From the NCBI GenBank assembly GCA_964440155.1, contig CAYTRH010000152.1:1-6834 (forward strand): a DNA stretch of 6,834 nucleotides, read 5' to 3'. Numbering within the stretch: position 1 is the first letter of the stretch; each line of letters opens with the position of its first letter. Origin of the DNA: PFJX01 sp964440155. GTDB taxonomy: Bacteria; Pseudomonadota; Gammaproteobacteria; Burkholderiales; Thiobacillaceae. Both the position numbers and the translations under genes were made by a program. The notes beneath the pieces are model-generated. The model worked only from the letters and a program-made list of their open reading frames with translations. It did not search any database and had not been told where the DNA came from. This document shows, piece by piece, positions 1-6,834 of the stretch.

Positions 1-812
1 AGCGTGCGCGCTTGCAGCAATTGACGCAGCAGATCGAACACGTCGCCGCCGGCATCGCCGCTGGTCGCGGCCGGTGCAGCCGGCGCCGCGGCCGGTGCGG
101 TCTGAGGCTCCTCGCGCCGGCTGACGCCGACTCGGATCGTGGGCAGTACGCCGCGCTCGATCAGCAGGTGATTCAGATCCTGATAAACGGTCTTGACCTT
201 GCTCAGCAGGTGCTTGTTGATCAGGGGCACCAGCACCAGTCGGGCCTTGAACGCCAGCCCCTGTACACGCAGGCTGTCCATGATCACCTCGCCGATGATC
301 TCCGGGCTCAGCGGATGATCGCCGTATTGCAGTTCGGGATCCTGCAGCAACACGCCCATGCGCTTCGCCAGGCCGAACAGTTCCTCACCACAGGTGTTGT
401 TGAGTGCGTTGGCGATGTTGTCGGCGGCAAGCGATTCCTCCAGTTCGTCCGGATCCTGCAGACGCAATTGGGTCGCATCCAGGCCGCCCGATTGGGCACG
501 CGATACGGTATCGCGCCGGCAGGCGCGCTTGAAGCGCTGGAAGTAGCGGCGCCGGAAGTCTTCCTCGACCAGCCCGTGCCGGTCACGCGCGAATTCGCGC
601 GCATCGCCGTACAGGCGGCGCAGTTCCAGACCCACCACCTGATCGGTGAGTTCGAGCAGATCGACGGCCGCCTGCTGCAAGGTCTTGGCCAGCGCCTCGG
701 CCAGGCGCGCGGCCGCCATCTCGGCGCATTCGTCGAGCAGGGCAGCCTGGCCATGATCTGCGCCGGAGCGAACCCGGCTGAACTCGACCACGTTGTTGCG
801 CGATTGTTGCAT
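1..812 (-). CDS. DUF1631 family protein, N-terminal part (cut by left window edge)
   Basis: The frame is open from ATG at 812 to the left edge and gives 270 residues, about a third of the usual length of this family as I recall it (roughly 700 or more). The start is supported by GGAGAA at 820-825, seven bases upstream, and by an N-terminus reading MQQSRNNVVEFS. Residues 30-100 are helical and charged, with the family-like pattern E-L-R-R-L then EEDFRRRYFQRFKRA (83-97). Residues 121-128 read PDELEESL, a hallmark I recognise from DUF1631 proteins, where a similar D-E-L-E-E-S stretch precedes a helical region. LSPEIIGEVIMDSL (168-181) and LINKHLLSKVKTVYQDLNHLL (197-217) also fit. An Ala/Pro linker (239-251) follows, then FDLLRQLLQ. 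No signal peptide or membrane segment is visible, so it is probably cytoplasmic. The function of the family is unknown. It is divergent from rdgC. Confidence 0.85.
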   Translation of the reverse strand, partial: MQQSRNNVVEFSRVRSGADHGQAALLDECAEMAAARLAEALAKTLQQAAVDLLELTDQVVGLELRRLYGDAREFARDRHGLVEEDFRRRYFQRFKRACRRDTVSRAQSGGLDATQLRLQDPDELEESLAADNIANALNNTCGEELFGLAKRMGVLLQDPELQYGDHPLSPEIIGEVIMDSLRVQGLAFKARLVLVPLINKHLLSKVKTVYQDLNHLLIERGVLPTIRVGVSRREEPQTAPAAAPAAPAATSGDAGGDVFDLLRQLLQART

Positions 813-831
813 GACACCATTCTCCGGCCGC

Positions 832-867
832 GCCGTGCCGCCCATCGCGGGCAACCACGGGCACGGC
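832..867 (-). promoter_or_regulatory. bulged hairpin in the leader of the DUF1631 gene
   Basis: Bases 832-839 (GCCGTGCC) pair perfectly with 860-867 (GGCACGGC). Directly stacked inside is GCCC (840-843) with GGGC (849-852), leaving a seven-base bulge at 853-859. On the minus-strand transcript this hairpin ends seven bases before the Shine-Dalgarno sequence at 820-825. It could affect translation of the DUF1631 gene, or be a chance structure in GC-rich DNA. No known riboswitch class is recognised. Confidence 0.35.
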
Positions 868-1059
868 AGCCATCCAGCGGCGACGATCGGGGTTACCGGG
901 TCGGATGGGGACGCGAGAACAGGTCCAAGTCGGGGTCGAACTCGGTGGAAACCCTGGCAATCCCGCTATCCTAGGGTTCCCCCCTTAGACCGGAGATTTT
1001 GCGTCCCCGCCTTTCGACGGGTTTGCCCGATGCAGGTTGCACTTCAGTTTGAGTGCACG

Positions 1060-1088
1060 TTGTCATTATCGGCGTTCACGGCAATAAA
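1060..1088 (+). promoter_or_regulatory. candidate sigma-70 promoter for rdgC
   Basis: TTGTCA at 1060-1065 matches five of six -35 consensus bases. It is followed after 17 bases by AATAAA at 1083-1088, which matches four of six -10 bases, in an AT-rich patch. Transcription would start near 1095 and give a leader of about 75 bases that includes the palindrome at 1137-1150. An alternative -10 box, TACAAT (1142-1147, five of six), lies inside that palindrome but has no -35 box at a suitable distance. Confidence 0.35.
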
Positions 1089-1136
1089 TTCAGCGGCCGA
1101 GGCTTAAATTTTTGTGACGCGGGAGCGCCTACGGCA

Positions 1137-1150
1137 GCGATTACAATCGC
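1137..1150. promoter_or_regulatory. 14-bp perfect palindrome before rdgC
   Basis: GCGATTACAATCGC is a perfect inverted repeat (six-base arms, two-base centre) ending 18 bases before the rdgC start codon. It is followed by GGC and five T residues (1154-1158), so in RNA it resembles a short intrinsic terminator or attenuator with stem GCGAT/ATCGC and loop TACA. As DNA it has the form of a dimeric repressor operator overlapping a -10-like TACAAT. Which reading is right cannot be decided from sequence alone. Confidence 0.4.
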
Positions 1151-1168
1151 GGCTTTTTCGTCATCGCC

Positions 1169-2074
1169 ATGTGGTTCAGAAATCTCATCGTCTTTCGTTT
1201 CGCCTCCACCGCGGCCTTGTCCGCCGACATGCTTGATGCGCGCCTCGCCACCCACGCCTGCCAACCGTGCGGCGCGCTCGAACGCGAAACGCGCGGCTGG
1301 GTGCCGCCCTGGAGCGATGATCGACTGGTGCGTGTGGTGCAGGGGCGGGCGCTGATCGCCATGGGCGTGGAACGGCGCCTGCTGCCGGCCGCAGTGGTGC
1401 GGCGCGAGGCGGACGAGCGCGCACGCGCGCTGGCGGCCCAACGCGGCTACCCGGTCGGCCGCAAGGAACTGCGCGAACTGCGCGCCCAGGTCGAAGACGA
1501 GCTGCTGCCGCGCGCGTTCACGCAGCGCCGTGCGGTGCGCGCCTACATCGACGCCGAGCACGGCTGGCTGGCGATCGATACCGGCTCGGCCAACGTCGCC
1601 GAGGCCATGCTGGAACTCCTCGGCAAGACCTTCGATGGCCTGGCGATCGAGCCGCCGCGCACGCGCGTGGCGCCGATCTCGGCGATGACCGACTGGCTGG
1701 CCGCCGGCGAGGCACCGGGCGGATTCACGCTGGATCGCGACCTGGAACTGCGCGCGGCCGACGCCGAGGGCGCCACGGTGCGTTATGTCCGCCACCATCT
1801 GGAGGGCGCGGAGATCCGCGAACACATCGGTGCCGGCAAGCGCGCCACGCGCCTGGGCATGACCTGGCGCGACCGCGTGTCGTTCGTGCTGGATGACCGC
1901 CTGTGTCTGCGCCGCCTGGATTTCCTCGACGTGCTGCGCGAACAGGCCGGCAGCGCGGAGGACGAGGAGGAGCGCCTGCAACAGGATTTCGCGCTGATGG
2001 CCGGCGAGCTGGCGCAGATGCTCGACGATCTGGTCGAGGCGCTGGGCGGTGCGGAGCCGGGGGCGTCCGGCTGA
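1169..2074 (+). CDS. rdgC: recombination-associated protein RdgC
   Basis: The 301-residue product matches RdgC in length (E. coli about 303) and collinear motifs: MWFRNLIVFR at the start, CQPCG (31-35), GWVPP (43-47), LLPRAF (112-117), IDT (137-139), the HIGAGK segment (219-224, compare HIEAGK in E. coli) and the C-terminal FALMAGEL (274-281) and LVEALGG (289-295, with one residue of variation). The RdgC family forms a ring-shaped dimer that encircles double-stranded DNA without sequence preference and limits RecA filament access, and it is linked to replication-fork and recombination control in the cytoplasm and nucleoid. The start is fixed by the family N-terminus, although no strong Shine-Dalgarno sequence precedes it (GGCTTTTTCGTCATCGCC), suggesting modest translation. 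It is monocistronic: divergent from the DUF1631 gene and 119 bases before katG, which has its own leader. No frameshift or missing segment is seen. Confidence 0.97.
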   Translation: MWFRNLIVFRFASTAALSADMLDARLATHACQPCGALERETRGWVPPWSDDRLVRVVQGRALIAMGVERRLLPAAVVRREADERARALAAQRGYPVGRKELRELRAQVEDELLPRAFTQRRAVRAYIDAEHGWLAIDTGSANVAEAMLELLGKTFDGLAIEPPRTRVAPISAMTDWLAAGEAPGGFTLDRDLELRAADAEGATVRYVRHHLEGAEIREHIGAGKRATRLGMTWRDRVSFVLDDRLCLRRLDFLDVLREQAGSAEDEEERLQQDFALMAGELAQMLDDLVEALGGAEPGASG

Positions 2075-2124
2075 CCGCAGCGGGACCGAGCGACCGCGTC
2101 GATCGCTGCCATCGAAACTATGCG

Positions 2125-2154
2125 TTGGCCCGTGATGTGGGCGGGGACTACAGT
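2125..2154 (+). promoter_or_regulatory. candidate katG promoter
   Basis: TTGGCC (2125-2130) and TACAGT (2149-2154) are separated by 18 bases. Each matches four of six sigma-70 consensus positions. The implied leader of about 33 bases ends in a strong ribosome binding site, GGAAGGAG at 2180-2187, six bases before the katG ATG at 2194. I looked upstream for the OxyR pattern of four ATAG/CTAT half-sites at ten-base spacing. Only an isolated CTAT (2118-2121) is present, so OxyR control is not supported by sequence. Confidence 0.35.
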
Positions 2155-2193
2155 GCAGTTGCCGTACCCCCACAACCACGGAAGGAGCAAGCG

Positions 2194-4373
<2,180 letters not shown>

Positions 4374-4396
4374 CAATCCTTGGACGGAGCGTGCCC

Positions 4397-4410
4397 CGGC
4401 CGCGAGGCCG
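4397..4410 (+). terminator. GC-rich hairpin downstream of katG
   Basis: CGGCC (4397-4401) pairs with GGCCG (4406-4410) around the loop GCGA, a GNRA-type tetraloop. It lies 24 bases after the katG stop codon. There is no following T-run on the plus strand, so it is at most a weak or Rho-assisted terminator, or it protects the 3' end of the transcript. Confidence 0.3.
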
Positions 4411-4429
4411 AGGCTCAGTCGCAGGCAAA

Positions 4430-4446
4430 GGCCGGTCTGACCGGCC
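4430..4446 (-). terminator. perfect hairpin downstream of the PEP-CTERM gene
   Basis: GGCCGGT (4430-4436) and ACCGGCC (4440-4446) form a seven-base perfect stem with a three-base loop. It lies 12 bases beyond the stop codon of the minus-strand gene and, read on that strand, is followed by TTT. This fits a short intrinsic terminator for the minus-strand transcript and could act in both directions between the two convergent genes. The T-tract is short, hence the modest confidence. Confidence 0.45.
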
Positions 4447-4458
4447 GGCGTCAGCGGC

Positions 4459-5973
4459 TCACGCGAAGCGGCGGCGCGTCAGCCCCAGCCCCGCCAGGCC
4501 CAGGCCCAGCAGCGCCAGCGTGGCGGGTTCCGGCACCATGCCGATGCGGTACAGCGTGGTGCTGTTGGACACCTCGTGCGCCACCGCCAGGTAGTGCATG
4601 CCATTGTGGCTGTAGGCCAGCACGCCCTCCGGCGAGACGTCACCGGCACCGATGATCAGATCCAGATAACGCACGTTATAGGGGTCGGTCACGTCGAACA
4701 TGGCCACCGCACTGGTGGTGGTGCGCTCCAGGCCGACGAAGGCCAGCACATGGCCGTTGAGCGTGAGCAGGGCGATGCCTTCCGGTTCCACACCCTTGTC
4801 GCGGCTGCGGCCATCGTTGTAGATGCCGGCGGCGAAGGCGGCCTTGTCGAGGATGTCGCCGCTGTCGTAGACCAGGTTGCCGTCGGCATCGCGGATGGAG
4901 AAGGAACGCGCGCCCGCGGCATACAAGTCACCCGGCGACGAGTCCGTGTTGGAGATGCGCAGGCGGTCCAGCGGTGCCACGGCGCCCAGGCTGCTGGCAG
5001 CGGAACGGTCGCCGTCGTCCTCGCGGAAATCACCTTCGTTGGCCATGACCACGTAGGTGACGCCGCCCACTGCATAGCTCGCCATGCCGTCCGGCATGTA
5101 GAAACCCTTGACCGCGACGTTGATGAAGTTCACCACCCCGTCATCTCTGGGGTCGATGCTGTTGCCGGGCAGGCTGAAATCCTTGACGCCGAGGCCGACC
5201 ACGTTCTCGAAGGTGTTGGTGGTCAGATCCAGGATGCCCATGGCGTTGGCTTCCTGCAGACCGACGAAAGCCTTGAGCCCATCGGGACTGACGGCGATGT
5301 ACTCGGGCTCGAAATCCATGCCGGCGTTGGTGCGGATGTGGCTGCCGGTCTGCGGCACACCGGCGAACGTCGGGGTGGCGATGACGCTGCGCGTGGCCAT
5401 GTCGATGATGCTGACGCTGCCCACCGGGTCGTTCGGCGCCGGGCCATAGACGCGCGGCACGCTGGTGCCGATGCGTGCGCCATAGGTATTGGGCGTGGCT
5501 TCGTTGGCCACCAGCAGTTTCGAGCCATCCGGCGTGAAGGTGAGCATGTCCGGCAGGGCGCCGACCTGAACGCTGCCGCTGTAGGCGCGGGTCATGGCGT
5601 CGTAGAAGGCAACCAGACCGGGATCGGTGCGGTTGGCGGCGTTCTCCAGCGCCAGCGCGGCGACGCCGTTGTGGATGGCGACGCTGTTGACCGCGCCCAG
5701 GCTGCGCGTGTCGATGTGCTGAACCAGCGCACCGGTATTGGCGTCGAGTACGTCCACGCCCACCACGCCGGCCACCCACAGGGTGTTGCTGAGCGCATCG
5801 AAGGCGGCGATCTCCGAGGTCACGCCGGTGTTGAGACCGCCGGCGCCGTGTTGCGTGCTCCACAGCTTCTGCGCAGTGAAGATGGGCGCTGCGTTGGCGA
5901 ACGGTGCGGCGGCGACGAGGCCGGCGAGCAGCGCGATCTGGGAGGGGTGGACGCGGGTCGTCATGGTTCTCAT
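4459..5973 (-). CDS. secreted choice-of-anchor I beta-propeller protein with PEP-CTERM sorting signal
   Basis: The 504-residue product has an N-terminal signal peptide: basic start, hydrophobic IALLAGLVAAAPFA (13-26), likely cleavage near ANA-A (28/29). The body has propeller-like repeats: LPDMLTFTPDGSKLLVANEA (140-159), VGSVSIID (184-191), FEPEYIAVSPDGLKAFVGLQ (221-240), KDFSLPGN (264-271), YMPDGMASY (292-300), ANEGDFRE (311-318), GARSFSIRDADGNLVYDSGD (354-373), RDKGVEPEG (391-399) and GDVSPEGVLAY (444-454). This series is the signature I recognise for choice-of-anchor I proteins, in which the same propeller is joined to different surface anchors. The anchor here is PEP-CTERM: VPEP (480-483), a Gly/Leu membrane helix, then TRRRFA at the end. 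An exosortase would process it at the inner membrane and the protein would be released or displayed outside. No enzymatic activity can be assigned. ATG at 5962-5964 (Met4) is an alternative start. Neither start has a strong Shine-Dalgarno sequence. It is convergent with katG and no exosortase gene is in view. Confidence 0.9.
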   Translation of the reverse strand: MRTMTTRVHPSQIALLAGLVAAAPFANAAPIFTAQKLWSTQHGAGGLNTGVTSEIAAFDALSNTLWVAGVVGVDVLDANTGALVQHIDTRSLGAVNSVAIHNGVAALALENAANRTDPGLVAFYDAMTRAYSGSVQVGALPDMLTFTPDGSKLLVANEATPNTYGARIGTSVPRVYGPAPNDPVGSVSIIDMATRSVIATPTFAGVPQTGSHIRTNAGMDFEPEYIAVSPDGLKAFVGLQEANAMGILDLTTNTFENVVGLGVKDFSLPGNSIDPRDDGVVNFINVAVKGFYMPDGMASYAVGGVTYVVMANEGDFREDDGDRSAASSLGAVAPLDRLRISNTDSSPGDLYAAGARSFSIRDADGNLVYDSGDILDKAAFAAGIYNDGRSRDKGVEPEGIALLTLNGHVLAFVGLERTTTSAVAMFDVTDPYNVRYLDLIIGAGDVSPEGVLAYSHNGMHYLAVAHEVSNSTTLYRIGMVPEPATLALLGLGLAGLGLTRRRFA

Positions 5974-5993
5974 ACGGAGTTGAGGGGCACGGT

Positions 5994-5999
5994 TTTATA
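5994..5999 (-). promoter_or_regulatory. -10 box candidate for the PEP-CTERM gene
   Basis: Read on the minus strand, TATAAA (five of six consensus bases) lies 20 bases upstream of the first ATG at 5973. No good -35 box is found 16-18 bases further upstream. The nearest resemblance, TGACA, is 22 bases away. The leader would be very short (about 13 bases to the first ATG), so use of the second ATG at 5964 is plausible. Confidence 0.35.
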
Positions 6000-6090
6000 G
6001 GTGAAGTGTGTTACGGAAAAATGTCAGCGTCGGTCACCGGATGCGCTCCCCGATAGTGCGCGAAGCCTGGAGGCTGCACGGTCGCAGCGG

Positions 6091-6173
6091 CTGGATGGCC
6101 ACGGCGCTGCGCGCCTGGCGATGACGACGGTGGCGGAAGGTGTCGTCATCGCGAGCGCAGCGTGGTGATCCAG
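6091..6173. repeat. REP-like inverted pair, module 1 (83 bp)
   Basis: A forward 36-base unit (6091-6126, starting CTGGATGGCCACGGCGCTGC and ending GATGACG) is followed by a 17-base linker and a 30-base unit in the opposite orientation (6144-6173, CGTCATCGCGAGCG to GATCCAG). The two arms pair into a long imperfect hairpin. The reverse arm lacks six bases present in the forward arm, so there are two unit subtypes. The module is repeated at 6251-6333 with about six differences in 83 positions by my hand count. Confidence 0.85.
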
Positions 6174-6195
6174 GTGGGTTGCACTGGCTAGACCG

Positions 6196-6231
6196 CTGGA
6201 TTGCCACGGCGCTGCGCGCCTCGCAATGACG
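6196..6231 (+). repeat. REP-like single unit
   Basis: A lone forward 36-base unit starts CTGGATTGCCACGGCGCTGC and ends TCGCAATGACG. It differs from the forward units of each module at only three positions. It belongs to the common bacterial intergenic repeat whose reverse reading begins CGTCATTGCGAG and which forms a hairpin with the arms TGGATTGCC and near-complementary CAATGACG-flanked sequence. It has no partner in the opposite orientation immediately downstream. Confidence 0.8.
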
Positions 6232-6250
6232 GACGGTGCCGGCGAGACGG

Positions 6251-6333
6251 CTGGATGGCCGCGGCGCTGCGCGCCGCGCAATGACGACGGTGGCGGAAGG
6301 CGTCGTCATCGCGAGCGCAGCGTGGCGATCCAG
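6251..6333. repeat. REP-like inverted pair, module 2 (83 bp)
   Basis: This is the second copy of the module at 6091-6173, with the same orientation and length: a forward 36-base unit (6251-6286), a 17-base linker (ACGGTGGCGGAAGGCGT, differing from module 1 by one base) and a reverse 30-base unit (6304-6333). Conservation of the linker, not only of the units, shows that the pair was copied as a whole. It lies directly after the end of dnaE2. Confidence 0.85.
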
Positions 6334-6342
6334 GTGTCCGGC

Positions 6343-6834
6343 TCAATGGAAATCGCGTGAGCGGGTGACCAGCTCGCCCAGCAGGTGGCTGTGGTCGACC
6401 AGTCGCCGGGCCATGATGTGGACCACTTCGCCGTGGCGTTCCAGCAGTCCGTAGACGGTCAGCAGCCGGGCGCCGAGCAGTTCTCGGCGTTGGCGTTCGG
6501 CCAGGTTCTTCCAGACCACCACGTTGGCCATGCCGGTTTCGTCTTCCAGCGTGACGAAGGTGACGCCGCTGGCGGTGTCCGGGTGTTGGCGGCAGGTGAC
6601 GATGCCGGCCATGCGGATGCTGCGGCCGTGCGCGCTGGCGTGTACCTCGGCCGCGCTGACCAGGCGCATACGTTTGAGCCGGGTACGCAGCAGGGCCAGC
6701 GGATGACGGCCGAGGGTCAGGCCCAGGCTGGCGTAGTCGGCGACGATGTCCTGTCCTTCGCTCGGCGCGGCCAGTGCGGGCAGCGGCTCGCGGAAGCCGG
6801 CGGCCTGCAGCAGCGGCGGCAGGGCGGCGGCGCC
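6343..6834 (-). CDS. dnaE2: error-prone DNA polymerase DnaE2/ImuC, C-terminal part (cut by right window edge)
   Basis: The frame is open from the right edge to the stop at 6343-6345 and gives 163 residues, about the last 15 percent of a protein usually just over 1000 residues long. Visible features: IVADYASLGLTLGRHPLALLR (30-50), the pre-OB segment typical of DnaE2; an OB-fold (about 74-146) with AGIVTCRQ, TASGVTFVTLEDETG (87-101), VVVWKNLAERQRRELLGARL (105-124) and VVHIMARRL; and the terminal TRSRDFH, the usual DnaE2 ending. Replicative DnaE1 does not end this way. In family knowledge DnaE2 is the catalytic polymerase of the SOS-induced ImuA-ImuB-DnaE2 mutasome that performs translesion synthesis. 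The partners would lie upstream, beyond the right edge, and cannot be verified. The catalytic residues are also outside the window. The end is intact and has no frameshift. Confidence 0.93.
   Translation of the reverse strand, partial: GAAALPPLLQAAGFREPLPALAAPSEGQDIVADYASLGLTLGRHPLALLRTRLKRMRLVSAAEVHASAHGRSIRMAGIVTCRQHPDTASGVTFVTLEDETGMANVVVWKNLAERQRRELLGARLLTVYGLLERHGEVVHIMARRLVDHSHLLGELVTRSRDFH

Larger units (their letters stand above)
813..1168. other. divergent intergenic region, DUF1631 gene / rdgC
   Basis: These 356 bases separate two divergent genes and contain no credible coding frame. The DUF1631-proximal part holds its Shine-Dalgarno sequence and the hairpin at 832-867. The rdgC-proximal part (about 1040-1165) is distinctly more AT-rich and carries the promoter candidate and palindrome listed separately. 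An 8-base inverted pair, GGGGACGC at 907-914 and GCGTCCCC at 1001-1008, is probably fortuitous. I could not place a convincing minus-strand promoter for the DUF1631 gene. Confidence 0.6.
5974..6342. other. intergenic region with REP-like repeat cluster
   Basis: The 369 bases between dnaE2 and the PEP-CTERM gene contain no credible gene. From the PEP-CTERM side they hold the -10 box candidate, an unremarkable stretch (about 6001-6090), and then five REP-like units between 6091 and 6333, listed separately. The cluster ends nine bases before the dnaE2 stop codon, so it is transcribed as the dnaE2 3' untranslated region unless transcription ends inside it. Confidence 0.7.

Noticed and set aside
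12..974. Plus-strand frame of 320 codons opposite the DUF1631 gene
   Set aside because: The minus strand shows family motifs, a good start and a ribosome binding site, while this frame shows none of these.
2095..2160. OxyR binding site upstream of katG
   Set aside because: Only one isolated CTAT is found, without the other half-sites at ten-base spacing.
1076..2179. Minus-strand frame of 367 codons opposite rdgC
   Set aside because: It overlaps the whole of rdgC, whose identity is certain, and its product is a low-information Arg/Ala/His/Gln-rich translation.
4576..6000. Long plus-strand frame of 474 codons opposite the PEP-CTERM gene
   Set aside because: It is antisense to a gene with a signal peptide, family motifs and a sorting signal. 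Its product is rich in His, Val, Gly and Asp with no recognisable domain, as expected for the complement of GC-rich coding DNA.
6024..6309. Two overlapping minus-strand frames (85 and 91 codons) with products such as HCEARSAVAIQ and VIARRAAPW
   Set aside because: These are the familiar false translations of REP-like repeats. They span the repeat cluster exactly and have no ribosome binding site or protein-like composition apart from the repeats.
6091..6333. CRISPR array
   Set aside because: The units alternate in orientation and subtype, and spacing is irregular with a conserved linker in place of unique spacers. No cas gene is nearby.

Overview
The window is a GC-rich proteobacterial chromosome segment. 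A complete RdgC (a family largely confined to beta- and gammaproteobacteria), a DUF1631 protein, a catalase-peroxidase, a PEP-CTERM exported protein and an ImuC/DnaE2-type polymerase together suggest a gammaproteobacterium, or less likely a betaproteobacterium. PEP-CTERM implies an exosortase-containing, often environmental and exopolysaccharide-producing lineage. Genus cannot be fixed from the sequence.

Layout: (1) 1-812, minus: first 270 codons of a DUF1631 protein, cut by the left edge, with a clear ribosome binding site and a bulged hairpin just upstream of it. (2) 813-1168: divergent intergenic region with a possible rdgC promoter and a 14-bp perfect palindrome. (3) 1169-2074, plus: rdgC, complete. 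(4) 2194-4373, plus: katG, complete end to end but frameshifted at about 2666/2667, where 13 bases coding for N-V-A-L appear to be missing. (5) 4374-4458: convergent gap with two GC-rich hairpins. (6) 4459-5973, minus: a secreted choice-of-anchor I beta-propeller protein with a PEP-CTERM tail. (7) 5974-6342: a -10 element, then five REP-like units, four of them forming two 83-bp inverted-pair modules. (8) 6343-6834, minus: the C-terminal 163 residues of error-prone polymerase DnaE2/ImuC, cut by the right edge.

The genes do not form one pathway. RdgC (modulator of RecA), KatG (peroxide removal) and DnaE2 (SOS mutagenesis) all touch DNA damage or oxidative stress, but they are separate transcription units on both strands, so an operon is not supported. 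I see no phage, IS element, CRISPR array, toxin-antitoxin pair or novel defence system. The points most worth a second look are the broken katG, the duplicated REP modules, the palindrome just before rdgC and the hairpin before the DUF1631 gene.
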